Positions 11,701 through 23,029 are shown, counted from the stretch's first letter. The stretch: DNA of 64,000 nucleotides from Kuschelorhynchus macadamiae (GCA_030620095.1 JAUTXW010001600.1:1818501-1882500), one strand, 5' to 3'. Translations and numbers: made by a program. Notes: generated by a model not told the origin, from the letters alone.

Positions 11701-14700
11701 ATGAACTGTTCTAATAACAAAGTAAAATTTTATTATTATATAATAAACCTAAAGATATTACAGAAAATTTAAACTAATGTTTTATAATTTCATTTTTCAA
11801 GTTATTTTTATACCATGAATAAATACATAATAAGCATTTGTTTGAAGTTTCATTTAACATGCTTATTAGTTTTGTATTAATTAACCTTGCTTGTGAAAAT
11901 AAACGCTGTACTGCTACAGAGGTCGCCTGTATAGATAAAAGATCGTTTGCTATTTTGGCTAAATTTGGAAATTGTTTATCGTGTGCTCTCCACCATTCTA
12001 AAATATTTGTACTCTTTGGAGCGCGCTTTAATTGCAAATATTCTATTATTTCTTTTCTCCAATTTTCGGAATCACTTTTTTTTTTCAATTAGTGATGTAT
12101 AATCGATGTCATAGTTATCATCGCTTGAAGAACTTCATATTATTGGTGATTCAGCAGGCACAATATAATATTTATCCCTGTACATTTTATCAAATAAGGA
12201 TATTGATTGATCTTTCAGGCAAAAAATTGAACAAGTAGATATTTTTTTAATGAATAAATTTACTTTTAAAATCTACTCCACTTTTAAAATTTATAGTTAA
12301 TTTACCAAAGAACAAAAATAGTTGATTCACAAGTAGTATTATGAACCATAGCCGCCTTTGTGCAAGCACAACGTGCAGACCCCTAAGAACGGTCCTGTTA
12401 CACAGTAATAAAAGATTGGTTTAAAATAGCAAAGTTTACAGAATACCTAAGGGTGCTTTACTTGGTCATTGATCGTTTTCTACCTATTGAATTATAACGT
12501 CTGTCCCTAGAATGCCCAGCACGTTGCTTGCATGATTTTGGCAGCATTATACAATGTGTCCTTATTTTGTGTTTAATGTATCTTATTCCATTTTTATATA
12601 CTTCGAAATGTCAAATAATTATTGTTCTGTGGATGGTTGTTTTAGTAACTCTAGTGATGTGTGACCTTTCTGTTGATATCGAAAGAACAAGGGATATGTG
12701 ATATTTATTTTGATACTCCTACTATTGTCCGTATATCTTCATTTACTGATTCCATCTGTTGGCAACATCATTTCGAATTATAGATTTTTGGAATAATTTT
12801 TTATATAAATATTTCTACTTTACTGAAATGTTCAAACATTGGGCTTTTTTACATTAAATTTTTAAGATTGGAAAAATTCTAGGTTTCGAACGTAGGCTTC
12901 CATGTACTTTTGTTTTCGAGACTACCGAGACTTTCGAGACCGATACCGAGACTAAATAGGTCTCGGTCTCGGTCTCGAAGCATCGAGACTGAGAACATAA
13001 ACTGATTCAATTTCGATCTCGGTCTCGCGAACCCCTAGTTTAACTACAAAAACAAAGGATCTCTCACTTTGCTCGCTCCTTAATTCCCAGAGTTCCCGAT
13101 TATGGAATCTATTAATATCAAAGATACTCCAGTCTTTCTCTAAACTTCAGGCATTTAAATCCTGTATGAATAAACTTTCCCTCTTTTCACTTAAGGCAAC
13201 GCCGATATTTAGTTCATGATCTACCTGTAGATAAACAAATGTTGATTTAAGGCCTTTTTGTTTAATTCAGTACATTTAAAATGAATTACGTGTAAACGAA
13301 CGCATTTTTTGCAGGTATTGTCACGAGTGTATGAACAAAGCTACAGGCGAACGCAACTGCATAGTCTGCGGCCGCAAAGTGTCGACGACCGGCACTCGAC
13401 TGATCGCGTGCGAGCTCTGCCCGCGCGCGTACCACACAGACTGCATTCAACCTCAGATACACAAAGTTCCTCGCGGTAAATGGTACTGCATCAACTGTAT
13501 GTCTAAGAAACCTCCCAAGAAGGCCGTCAAACGGAATAAAAGTGCTCCCAGAGAGAGCGAGTCCTCCGATCAACCCCCTGCTAGGTAAGTCTTGTCTTTG
13601 TCTTGAACGAAACTATTGACAAATTATTCTTTACAGAGCTTTCACAAATACTCTGTCAAACTCCATTATTATTACCTTATCTTATTTACAATAGAACAGT
13701 CATTTTAAAAATGTTAGAAACATGTTTAAAATGCCGACCATCCGTTTCAATGCAAATATAATACCTTTTGGAGCAAGTAGTGCGACTACGTCTTGGTAGG
13801 CCATGACTACGTTAAACAAACGCAATAAGTAAGAGCCGCCGTCAATTATTGTTATTTTGACAAGTATTTACCTTGTTAAGGTTATAAAAAGTAGGATTTA
13901 AATTTGTTTTTATTGATATTGTTCTTTTTAGTGTTATTGTTTTTAATTACAGTCTGCAATTTCATAAAATAATGTAGAAGCATATGACATTTTGACCTTT
14001 TTTTTCAATGTTTTGAAAATGCTATAATTGCGTCTAGGCAATATGCTTTGCGTTACCCTGAGAGGACTCACTTACTCATGGAAAGTGTTGTATCTCGACG
14101 ATTGGCTAGGCGTTAAAGACAAACAGGTCAAGTGCAAACTGTTGCTGTACAAAGAAAGCAACGTCCAATAAGGAACGAAGCAAATATTATTAGTGTCTTA
14201 GCCTACATTAACGCTTGTCCACAGACGAGTATACGCGAAATTTCCCGGAATTACCAATATCTTATTGACCTGTACAAAAATTTTTGAGTTTTTGAACCCA
14301 GGCCTTACTTCTAACTGATTTTGACAACAGAATATTGCTATTGGCTTCGAAATATGATTGACGAGAACCCAAATCTTTTAGCTTGGATATTATGGACTGC
14401 TGAGGCCACATTTACTAACACCGGTAATTTAAATTTGCACAACATGCATTATTGGGCTGATTCTAATCCGCACTGGATGCGTGGGGTGGACAACGAGCAC
14501 CGGTGGAGTATTATTGTGTGGTGAGGGTAGTTTAGTTAGAAAGTAAGGTTTATTTAGTTCAGTTCAGTCTATTCAGGAAAATTTAATACATTGGAAATTA
14601 TTTTTCGTTAAAAATAAGGTTATTTGGAAATAACTCAAAAACGAAAAAAGATTTCGACTAGCGGTTTTTTTACCAGTTTATGGTATGCTTGTTATATTTA

Positions 14701-17700
14701 TGCTTTTTTTCCTGGCTAAAAATAAAAATATTGCATTTGAAATTTTCGAGAAAATCATGAGAATCGGAGACTTGGTCATAAAGCGCCATCTACCAACTAG
14801 CAATAGACTTAAAATGATAATATTTTAGTAAAAGTCCTTTAAGGTGAGACCAAGTTCTTTGAAATCGGTGGATCCAAGAAAAAGTTATGACTTATTTTCT
14901 AATCAAACATTCGTACCTTCCTTAGCTGATCTCCCTGTATAGATCAATATATATCTAGATTATAGCTATAGTTATATAATATAGACATTGAACTGAAGGT
15001 GCATACATCACTTAAGTCCTGATTTGTTAATGTCATCTTTATTTTATATTGTATTTAGTCTTGGAATGAAATAAACGAATTATGAATTATAAAATGTCCG
15101 AAAATTGCCTGTGCACAAATAAGGTACCAATTTCAGCAATTTTTTTACTACTGTAAAAATATTCAATTTTGTAAAAGCCAAACCGCCGCCAATAAAACCA
15201 AGTAATTTAAAAAAAAAATAGCTAGTAGGTGGATTTCGTTTTAATTTTAACGAAGTCAGAATCTTCATTTTATTTTTAAATTAAGTAAACACTTAATTAG
15301 AAGGGAGAGAGATTACATAAATAAATATAAAACAATCTAGATGCATTATCAGTTCAAATACGAAAGTGTAGTTTGTTGTCTTTGCGTTTAGGTGAAAATA
15401 AATATATTTCTTGTTTCAAACATTTTAAGGGTACAAATAGTTGATTTTAAAACTGCAGGGTGTAATATTCCTAGAGTATTCTAAATATTTTAGCAGCATT
15501 TAAAGTGATTTTGCATGTACTAGACTTAGAGTGGAAGAAAAAGCAACTTCTTTTATAAAATGACTGGATTTTTCATGGGCTTTCGAGCTTTTTTTGGGTA
15601 CTTCTCTTTTCTAGCTTTAAAAATCCCGCCATTCTGAAAACACCTGATTTAAGACCCTTCAACGTGGCGTTGCCACGTGAATTCGAATTGAAAACATATC
15701 TGGGGATATAATATATATAAATAAGAGTTGATTGTGTTTTATTTGACTGTATTCTGTTCTACAGTTTTATTCTCTCTTATTCTTGGTTCCATCTTCATGG
15801 GTTTTTCTTACCAACCCTGACTGACTCGAGTTACTTTTGTATTTGAAGAAAATTTAATAACTTCCTCAAATATTTTTTGGGAAGTGAAGTGCCAAATGCA
15901 ATACTTTTTAGGGAGATATCTAGAAATAAAAGTACATTAAATACCGAAAGGTATTTGAATTTCATTTTCCAAGTAATATTCTCATTCTTTATCAGTAGCG
16001 AATTTTAATTTGCAAGACGGAATAATAAACCATTTAGCAAAGTAATTACATATTACTGTTGCCTCTCTACTATAGTCGAATGCGGTCTTATCGTGCGGGT
16101 CCACAGGTCACCAACATTATGAATCAAATCAGAAAACACAGTGAATACCAAAATGTTGTGTGATTCTTTTATCGAGCTATTAAATCTCGATGGGCTATTT
16201 ACAAATATACAAGGAGAAAGAACATAGTTTTTTTATTATATTACGCAATATTATTAAGATAGCCACTTAATATTATTTTATATAATAAATGCCGAGGGAC
16301 TAAATAAGAAAATTCGCTAAATATGTATTTGGTTAAAAATTTTTGGTTGGCAAAAACAAAAATACACAAAATGGCAAGCGCCTTAATAAAGTCGGAAGGC
16401 GGTTCGAATCAGTGGAATAATCAGGATATGTTCTGTTTATACAGCCACTTAATGAAAGTGAGATTTTTTTTATCAATCACCAAAAATTATGAGCCCCGCT
16501 TGACCTAAAAATCTAAGCACATATACAATGTCATTTATTTAAATGCGGGCCACCCCTGTGCAAAGAAAACTTGTTTTTTTTTTGTATTATGGTAACAAAA
16601 AAATTTTATTTTGCAAAAATATTAATACACTTTTGTTAAAAACACAAGATAATTAGTTATTACTTCAATATTCAATATATATATATCAAATTTTGTCTTA
16701 TAATTCCAATATTAATTTCTCCGTATGTTCCACAGATTTCTTCCAGTACTCCGGTGTAATATAATTTATGAATCTTGCCAAACAATTTGCACTTCATCTG
16801 ATCTAAGACCATCGTTCACGTGTTTTTCGTAATATGATTTTGCCCCAGCCCATATTAATTCTATTGCGTTAAAACTGGCAGTGGTATGGCGGCAGTCGTA
16901 AAACTTCTAGTCCATTTTCTCGTAATATTTCATCTACGGCATATATTGTTGGTTTTTTAATAGATTTTGCCATTAAAAGAAGTTCTAGTTTCAGCATTAT
17001 TGGGTATTCTTGAATGATAAGATGCATTGTCCAGAATGATTAAAGATGGAGCATATAAATTTGGAATCAGTTGTTCTTTTAACCACTTTTCAAACAGTTC
17101 ACAGTTCATATTATCATGGTAGTCCATACTTTTGGATGTTGAAGAAAACAGTAAACTTGCACCTGGGAGAAATCCTTTGAAGAATCTGCAGGCTAAATGA
17201 TGAACCGTTTTCCCGTCCCACATCCCTTATTTTTGTTGACACTTTTTACAGACTCGTCCTACCAAGATTTCGAACCACTTCCATTAGAAAATATCCAAAT
17301 CTCGTTTAAAATTACCACCTTTCTAAATTTTGAATTAACATTATCCATGTATTTCTTTAAAAACTGGATACGCTGACTTGCTATATGTGGCAACTCGCAT
17401 AAAAATCTTCGATTACAGTCCTTTTTATATCGAAAACCCAACATTTTTATTATTTTTGACAACGATTTTAGTCCAATTTCCAATATGCCTCGATTTTTTA
17501 AAGCTTCTTTTAAAACTTGAAGGGTTGTATTAGTTTTTGATGTGTATAAATCGTAAATTGTATTACGAACATCCATTTTTATATTGTCACTTAATTCTTC
17601 TGTCTTTGGCTTTTTTCGTGTACATTTCTTATTCTTCTTCGGTAGTAAATTATGTTTTTTTTTCATGCACAATTTTCTGCACAGTCCTTATACCGATTCC

Positions 17701-20700
17701 CAGAGCTTTTGCTACTGTCTCCTGGATATTGGCCGGTGAATTTTCATTTTCGTAATATTTTATTAGATTTAATACCATTTTTTTCGCTTGTGGATGTGAA
17801 AAAACCGAAAATTGTTTTCTATTACTCATTTTGTCACTGACTTGTCAATTTGACTTTGAAGTGACATCGCTCAAAGATTTTTGCAACTGCTGGTATTTAT
17901 ATGTTTATCCTCTTTTTTTCATATGAAGATATCATAGGTCTATCTAATTCATCTTTCGGATTTTATGCGGAGGATATGATTACACGTAATAAAAGAAAAA
18001 CAAACTTAAAAAGTTTGTCGTTCATAAATCGTATGACCCGCGTGATAACACTGCTTTTGACTATAATTATTAAATATTTCTTTCAGTCCAACTCCTTCCC
18101 ATAGTTCAGTAACTACCAACGAAGACGTGTCGACAACGAATTGCAGCCAAGGCAGTGACGTTTCAATAATCTCGAACACCAGTGTCGTCACCACGGTCAC
18201 AGAAGGATCTCCCTCCGCCCTTGCCGCCAAAAAAGAGAAGGACAAGGAGAAAGCGCAGAAGAAGCTTATAAAAGAGTTAGCTCCTTGCAGAATGATTCTT
18301 GAAGATCTCGAGTGCCACGACGACGCGTGGCCGTTCCTCTTGCCAGTGAATACCAAACAGTTTCCTACGTATAAGAAAATTATCAAGATCCCTATGGATC
18401 TTTCTACTATTAAGAAAAGACTACAGGATTTGGTGTAAGTATATAAGAAATACCCAAAGTCAAATTCTTACTTTAAAGTGTTTGTTGTAGATAGTTCCTC
18501 ATTTTCAACATAGATAAAAACAAGCGACTTGACTTTTTTACAGTTTTTTTTCTTTCATTGAATTATATATTTTGTTACGTCTTGTTTTTACTTATATACG
18601 GTGTGTTAGGGGTTACAAATATTTTAACACGTGATACATGGACCATTTTGATTAAAAAATGCTTAAATAACATAGGGGTCAATTCCTTACCATTTTTGAA
18701 AAAAACGGCCTTAAAGTTGTATTTTGATTTATTAATTTTTACAATTGAATGCTTATTTGCAGACCGCAACCGTACCCAGCATAGAGAAACGAGCAGGCTT
18801 GAACGAACACAACAATTCGCAAACATATCAGTTGCAGTTGTCTTAATTTTTTGCCTTATGAGGCAATTCCATACCGTTTTAATACATAGTCGGGATTTAG
18901 AAACTTTCTAAAAATGTATACGAATGTTGAATATGCAGACATGTTACTTATTTATGGAGAGTGTAGACAGAACGGTCATTTGGTGTCCCAAACATACAAG
19001 ATATCCTAACAAGAGGTGTCCTAATGACAACATTTTGGCGGTTTTACAAAGAGTTCACGATACGGGAAGTATAAACGTCCGGCAAACTAATCGGACACCT
19101 GAAAACGAGAAACATATTTAAGCCCTAGTGGAGGCAAACCCTGATTTGAGCACTCCGGAAATCTCGCGACAAGTTGGATTTTCTAATTGGACCAGTACCC
19201 TTCGTGAAAACCTTTTGTACCCTTATCATGTGCAGCGGGTACAGACTTTAACTTTAGAGGACTTACCCCGAAGAAAAGAATTTTGCCGGTGGTTTCTCCG
19301 AAAAAACCAAGAACACTAAAATTTTACTTTACACATAGTGACAACCGATGAATGTTACGAGAGACGGAATTTTAAATTATCATAAGACTCGTACCTGGGC
19401 TTACAGGCGTTTAACAAACTAATGACTTGCCCACTCTTTTAGAAGATATTCATTTAGCTCAGTGAGCCAGTGCCTGGTTTCTTTATGATGGAGCTCCTGC
19501 CCATATTCATAGGAATGTGTTACAATATCTGGATAATACGTTTTATAATAGGTGGATAGGTCGAAATGCCCCAGAGCCTAGAAAATGGCCTCCGAACTCA
19601 CCAGACCTAAACCTCTTGATTTTTATTTTTAGGGCCACATGAAAACGTTAGTGTATAATAGGGTTGAGTTGAAATTGAAAATGAAGATGACCTTAAAAAC
19701 CTTACTATTTTTTATACACGATATTATGCTAACAAACCACAATTTTTTAAAAAATTAGATCATACATTCCAAAAAAATAATAAAAATCAATTAATTTAAT
19801 CGTTTTCACAGGTTTTTTTGTACTCCTTTGTTGACAAAACACAGATGATGAGATAGTCATCACTAGGCTTAGGATAATTGGAAAAAATATGCATGCAAAT
19901 ATGCTCCGAAACAAGGGAAAATATTCAGGATAGGATAAAAAAAAAACAGAAATAAAGTGAAAGTATAGCAATTAAAATATTATATTATTTACACTTCCGG
20001 GTATCCTTAAGATGCTATTTTTACCAGTTATTATTACATTAATACAACTATATAATAAAAGTATTTTTTTAAATAAAATTTTAATATAGAGCTGACTAAA
20101 CAAATTAACTAAAGAATAAACCTGTTTAAAATTTATTGTTTACGCTATTCAATAAGTTGGAGTTACATTTTATAACTATATGATGTAACAAATTATCAAG
20201 TTCAAATTTTCTTCTATTTATCTGACAATAGTACTTTATACTCAGAAAATACTCGTTCAACTTCACAAGATACAATTGGAACATATTCAAATATTTCAAA
20301 ATACTGTTAATTGTTCATTATCTGGATTCAATGTGTCTATTGTCCAAAACTGTACTAATATTTTTAAAATTTTTGTAACCAATATTTCTTTGTAAAACCG
20401 TAGCTAATTTTTGAGAACTTACTTTATTTTTAGTGTTAGTTATAGTTTCACTCACTTTTTCTATCATTTCTACGCTTTTTGAGAAAGAAAGTCCTTTCAG
20501 CTCCAATTTTTTTATAGTATCAGACAAGGAAGAAAAATTGTTTTTAATGTAAATTAAATCGTCACGTACATCTTCTTTGCGTTTTGTGCTTTTTGTATAC
20601 AGTGTGAGTATTCCGCATTAAATTGGTTGACTATGTTTTTTATTGCCTCGAAATAAATGGCAGCGTCTATCCAAGTTCTCCATCTAATGCTTTGTAGTTC

Positions 20701-22444
20701 CTATGTGTTGTGTCACTTGGAATTTCTTGTTCGCAGTAACAGGAACATCACAATATTTACAAAACAGCACAAAACCGTCAGTCGTAAAATCAGGAAAATC
20801 TTTCACGAATTGATTTTATACCGCACTTAATGAATGCTTTTCTTTCGGCATATTAGACAATGTTCACGCCACAATGTGTAAACTAAACTGAATTGAAAAA
20901 TTATTTCTAACATTCTTAAAACGTGTGTATTTATGATTGTAAAGCCGTGGTAAATCCATAGTTTTTAAAGCACAGATGTTTTATTGGGTACCAATAGGAA
21001 CAATTTTAAAAAAGGACGGATAAAACCCTTGGCCTGCCAGCAACTAGACATTTTTTATTATTTTATTATTATGGATTATATTTAAAATATATCAAATTTG
21101 TCTTGGGAAACGAAAATATATTTAGAAAAATTAGAATATGTGCATTGCTTTCATGCAAATGTATATATATCCTAAGCCTATTCATCACATTGACGTCCAA
21201 GCAAATAGCAATGTTGCCATGTTGTCTTGGAGTTAGTTGAAACCTTCTCCAAAATTAAAGATCTCGAAAACCTTTTCGAATTTACCTTTGCATTATAAGA
21301 ATATTTTGTTTAAAATCGTTTGTAGTCAAACCCCTAACACCCTGTATACCTAGTATATTTTCAATACAATTTTGAAATATATCTGGGAGGTTAGCAGTTA
21401 CCCCTCAACCCTCCTAATTATCAGTAAAAATGTTTTTTTATTTAGAAGCTACGATAACCATATACAGGGTTATTATTTACTTAAAACTAAGTTTTACCAA
21501 AAGTTTTTCTCGGCAAAACCTATGACCGAATGAAGAAAGATCTTGTTATGCATTCAGGACGGAAGTTCTTAAATTTATTAAATTATGGAAATTCCATATT
21601 CTGGGTTACAAAGCCATGGACTTGGATTTAAGTATGGCTGCATATCTGTGAAATTGTCATATGTGGTGACTTTAAAGTAGAATAAGTCAAAAACTACTGT
21701 TCCGAATATAGAGAAATTATATATTTTTGGAAAGGGGAGAATGAGGAGAATCCAAAAATGTAAAAAAATACAGGGTGTCTCATTTAAAATAACAAAGTTG
21801 ATGGTGATTTATCGATCGTCTTTTGTTTTTTGCTGTCATGTAAATCTTTAGGAAATTACCTATAACTTTCGTAGGAACCATTTCTTTGTATTTTAAAAAT
21901 AAGCCTCTCAGGGGGTAGCAAATTATAAAAAATAACCCTGTACATAATTTAAATTGAACAACTAGGTAATTAACAATGCCCATATTTGTCTTTTGGATCT
22001 ACACTACAAAAGTACAGATTAACCTATGGCTGTGATAAAAGGATCTAATTTTTAATTATAAAAATATTTTGTTTGCACCGCTCGGCGACTTCATCGTTCT
22101 CACTTCTAAGCTTCAAAAAGTATTCAGTTGTCATAAATAAGTGTAAAGCAAACACACAATTATAAGAAATGGTCTTGTACAAAAAAAAATGCACTAAATA
22201 TATATAAAAATTTTTGAAATTTGTTTTTGTATTATTACGGACTCATTTAGGTTAATTATTTTACGTTTTTCTTTCCCATTATTGCAGTTACAAATCCAGA
22301 GAAGACTTCTGCGTGGACGTGCGCCAGATTTTCAACAATTGCGAAACGTTCAACGAGGACGACAGCCCGGTCGGCAAAGCGGGCCACTGCATGCGACAAT
22401 TCTTCGAGGCCCGATGGAACGAGCTGTGCGCCAATCACAGTTGA
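5645..22444 (+). CDS. tou: toutatis/BAZ2-type chromatin-remodelling subunit, 3' part (two PHD fingers and bromodomain)
   Basis: Joining 5645-5766, 13315-13584, 18087-18434 and 22288-22444 gives 897 nt, an open frame of 298 codons plus TGA, with all four junctions in phase and GT/AG borders. The product carries a C4HC3 PHD finger (residues 2-43), a second PHD finger (about 51-100), a low-complexity Lys/Ser/Thr linker and a C-terminal bromodomain, ending ten or so residues after it. This order, and the sequence of the first finger (CDSCDRGYHTYCFKPKM), match Drosophila Toutatis and vertebrate BAZ2A/B, which are nucleosome-remodelling subunits in the nucleus. The N-terminal part (MBD/TAM, DDT and WAC-like regions in the family) must lie upstream of the window. 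Introns of 7.5, 4.5 and 3.9 kb are full of transposons, yet the exons are intact. A different PHD-bromodomain gene is possible but less likely. Confidence 0.87.
6125..8421 (+). mobile_element. mariner-like element with ~250-bp inverted repeats, TA-flanked, interrupted by a MITE
   Basis: The left arm (6125-6380) and the complement of the right arm (8165-8421) match over about 250 bp with scattered differences, for example ATAGGTAGCCATGATAG and GCGTTTTT in both. Each end abuts TA (6123-6124 and 8422-8423). Between them are transposase remnants on the plus strand: KVQALKSEDYVRSTQFCEM (about 7337-7395) and a C-terminal block from 7740 (GYFEKKVYMRAVQNKEELQQ). Many frameshifts are present, so it is dead. 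Long arms of this kind are unusual for mariner, where 20-40 bp is common. Confidence 0.8.
6673..7317. mobile_element. foldback MITE (~320-bp arms), inserted in the mariner at TA
   Basis: The ends are CAGGGTCTTCCA and its imperfect complement TGGAAGACCTTG, each next to TA (6671-6672 and 7318-7319). The arms pair almost throughout, meeting at about 6950-7010 where TTGAATATATTCAATT lies in a self-complementary centre. The left arm carries an extra ~45-bp segment (about 6840-6885). Open frames in this interval are antisense pairs of the same arm and are not genes. Confidence 0.8.
8434..10380. other. intron sequence with decayed repeats, no gene seen
   Basis: TACAGGATGTTCCATTT near 8625 looks like an orphan mariner-type inverted repeat. 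Positions 9290-9640 hold four poor copies of a unit with TCATCTTGAATTC-like words (TTTGTTCCACCATTTTGAATT, TTTGTTTCTCCATCTTGAAT, TTTCGTCATCTTGGATTC), perhaps an old tandem repeat related to the 27.4-kb array. Nothing else is recognised. Confidence 0.4.
10697..10855. repeat. left subterminal GAGACC/GGTCTC array of the hAT
   Basis: About ten copies of CGAGACC, GGTCTCG or one-mismatch forms occur in both orientations in 160 bp. Clustered short subterminal repeats bind transposase in several hAT elements (established), which is the likely role here. Confidence 0.8.
11774..12088 (-). pseudogene. hAT transposase C-terminal (dimerisation) fragment
   Basis: The 104-codon frame contains EWWRAHDKQFPNLAKIANDL and SVAVQRLFSQARLI, the conserved C-terminal dimerisation motif of hAT transposases (WWxxxxxxYPxLAxxAxxxLxxxxxSxxxERxFS). 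RLFSQA replaces the usual ERxFS. No catalytic domain is found upstream, so it is a truncated relic. Confidence 0.85.
12914..13037. repeat. right subterminal GAGACC/GGTCTC array of the hAT
   Basis: About nine copies of the same heptamer occur in 124 bp, including a run of GGTCTCGGTCTCGGTCTCG at 12959-12977, ending in the terminal inverted repeat. Confidence 0.8.
13315..13584 (+). CDS. tou: tou exon: end of PHD1 and second PHD finger
   Basis: The acceptor is TTTTTTGCAG (ends 13314) and the donor is GTAAGT at 13585. The exon completes the first finger (YCHEC) and encodes a second C4HC3 finger: CIVC, CELC, YHTDC and YCINC. A basic tail follows (KKPPKKAVKRNKSAPRE). The exon is clearly more GC-rich than the flanking intron, as expected of conserved coding sequence. 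It ends with two bases of a Ser codon. Confidence 0.9.
14030..14945 (+). mobile_element. mariner-like transposon, degenerate
   Basis: Frames read YPERTHLLMESVVSRRLARR, RNEANIISVLAYINACPQTS, IREISRNY, then DENPNLLAWILWTAEATFTN and HYWADSNPHWMRG. This is the same insect mariner pattern as at 1-835 and 18.9 kb: N-terminal helix-turn-helix, the first catalytic block (TDEATF became TAEATF, so the Asp is lost) and the NPHWMR block. CTCCCTGTATAG at 14931-14942 could be the right inverted repeat. The left end is not found. The C-terminal catalytic part is missing. Confidence 0.7.
14946..16540. other. AT-rich intron sequence, nothing recognised
   Basis: Short open frames in both strands have no motif I recognise. 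No clear inverted or tandem repeat was seen beyond A/T runs. Confidence 0.4.
16540..17900 (-). mobile_element. second, older copy of a DD82E-type transposon
   Basis: This interval holds the degenerate transposase of 16700-17829 with short flanks. I could not find convincing terminal inverted repeats; the outermost similarity (GTGCAAAGAAAAC against the complement of TTTTTGCAACTG) is weak. The ends are therefore approximate. Confidence 0.55.
16700..17829 (-). pseudogene. DD82E-type mariner-superfamily transposase, inactive
   Basis: The start is MSNRKQFSVFSHPQ (ATG at 17827-17829). A helix-turn-helix with AKALGIGIRTVQKIV follows, then the catalytic blocks: ILNEIWIF, where the expected first Asp is Asn; IILDNASYHS with the second Asp intact; and, after frameshifts, [19 protein letters not shown] with the Glu. 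The same motif set occurs in the better preserved element at 52970-54127. There are several frameshifts near 16960 and 17230. The loss of the first catalytic Asp and the frameshifts make it dead. Confidence 0.8.
18087..18434 (+). CDS. tou: tou exon: Ser/Thr-rich linker and first half of bromodomain
   Basis: The acceptor is TTTCAG (ends 18086) and the donor is GTAAGT at 18435. It encodes a Ser/Thr-rich linker, a charged helix (AAKKEKDKEKAQKKL), then the bromodomain start: CRMILEDLECHD, the WPF shelf (WPFLLPVN), and IPMDLSTIKKRLQDL. The last segment is the helix B region, which closely resembles the MDFSTI motif of BAZ2 proteins. Confidence 0.9.
18599..21344 (+). mobile_element. mariner-like transposon, broken, with a hAT relic inside
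   Basis: Transposase pieces run from about 18924 to 19720: LRENLLYPYHVQRVQTLTLE, RRKEFCRWFL, then DGAPAHIHRNVLQYLDNTF, RWIGRNAPEPRKWPP and NSPDLNLLIF. The second catalytic Asp and the NSPDLN block are visible but frames are broken. Possible ends are CGGTGTGTTAGGGGTT at 18599 and the complement of AACCCCTAACACCCTG ending at 21344, both next to TA. If right, the hAT at 20.2-20.9 kb is nested. The transposase is certain; the outer ends are tentative. Confidence 0.6.
20160..20900 (-). pseudogene. hAT-like transposase relic
   Basis: The minus-strand frame 20318-20527 reads DTIKKLELKGLSFSKSVEMI and later LQRNIGYKNFKNIS. This resembles a block of arthropod hAT transposases with a helix of the form TIKKLExxGLxLxxS before a GYxxxxxIS segment. 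Downstream (20160-20310) are VSCEVERVFSEYKVLLSD-like residues, the hAT dimerisation motif. Upstream (20600-20800), RWRTWIDAAIYFEAI and CKYCD-type BED remnants fit the same family. It is heavily broken. Confidence 0.65.
21475..21940. mobile_element. MITE with CAGGGTTATT ends at TA
   Basis: CAGGGTTATTATTTA at 21475 and the complement of TAAAAAATAACCCTG ending at 21940 form an inverted repeat, and each end abuts TA. There is no coding capacity. A separate orphan end, TACAGGGTGTCTCATTT, lies inside near 21770 and may mark a nested element. Confidence 0.55.
22288..22444 (+). CDS. tou: tou last exon: end of bromodomain and stop
   Basis: The acceptor is TTATTGCAG (ends 22287) and the stop is TGA at 22442-22444. 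It encodes YKSREDFCVDVRQIF and NNCETFNEDDSPVGKAG, which contains the conserved acetyl-lysine-binding Asn of bromodomains, then MRQFFEARW. The protein ends a few residues after the final helix. Confidence 0.9.
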
Positions 22445-23029
22445 GGATCGTTACATATGTACAACACGTCTAAGTAGGTAGATATAAACACGGGCCGAAG
22501 CCCCGACAGTGAAAGCCGGGGACGCCCATTGCCCCGACCACTTCGCGACACGGTAAATGGAGATGCGTATAGGGGAAATGGTAGGGCCGTAAGTGTTCTA
22601 GCTGAAAACTGACTTTGAATTCCATTCGAAACAAATATGTGTGTTATTTGAATGTATCTAATAAGTAAAAGCAAGTAGTGGCTTTGTGATATTCCAGGGG
22701 ACACCCCACAAGTTGTCTACTTACTCTGTGTATCGACTACCATGTCGGCAAATTAAAGTAGTCTTGGATTCTTTCATTTATATTTTAATACTTGTCTTCC
22801 TGTGGACTTATAACAAACGAATGAAACATAGTACATATAATAGGATTTTTTTTAAATAAATGCTTATAAGGAAACTGACTTCGTGAATTGTTTAAGTGCA
22901 TATAAATAATGTTAATTCACAAAAAAAAATGCAATAAACAATTGTCTAAAAATTAGTTTTCTTCCTCTTATAAGGCTTCTAAAAATTGTTGATTTTTCTT
23001 TAATTTACTCTAAATTGCAATACCTTATA
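22445..23029 (+). other. tou 3' UTR and flank, with AATAAA signals
   Basis: After the stop codon the sequence stays moderately GC-rich to about 22560 and then turns AT-rich. Candidate polyadenylation signals are AATAAA at 22855-22860 and 22933-22938. No further coding sequence was seen. Confidence 0.6.

Larger units (their letters stand above)
10697..13037 (-). mobile_element. non-autonomous hAT with GAGACC-rich ends and perfect 8-bp target duplication
   Basis: The inverted repeat TAGAGGTTCGCGAGACC at 10697-10713 matches the complement of 13021-13037 with one mismatch. GTTTAACT at 10689-10696 and 13038-13045 is a perfect 8-bp target duplication. The interior is AT-rich and keeps only the C-terminal part of a transposase on the minus strand. 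The element is therefore a deletion derivative that would need an enzyme in trans. Confidence 0.92.
10381..13250 (+). mobile_element. 3' end of a non-LTR retrotransposon (jockey-like), split by a hAT
   Basis: Upstream of the hAT, frames give LRRIVDDLSVFYRYCHGFCSEE and, near the junction, TRQPRASVRMH. Downstream come ISHFARSLIPRVP, RLWN and FKSCMNKLSLF. These are the C-terminal blocks of insect jockey-type ORF2 proteins (YRYxHGxCSEEL ... SFIPRxxRLWNSLP ... FKSRVNKL). The pieces are continuous once the hAT and one 8-bp duplication are removed. 5' truncation is normal for LINEs. Stops and frameshifts are frequent. Confidence 0.7.
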
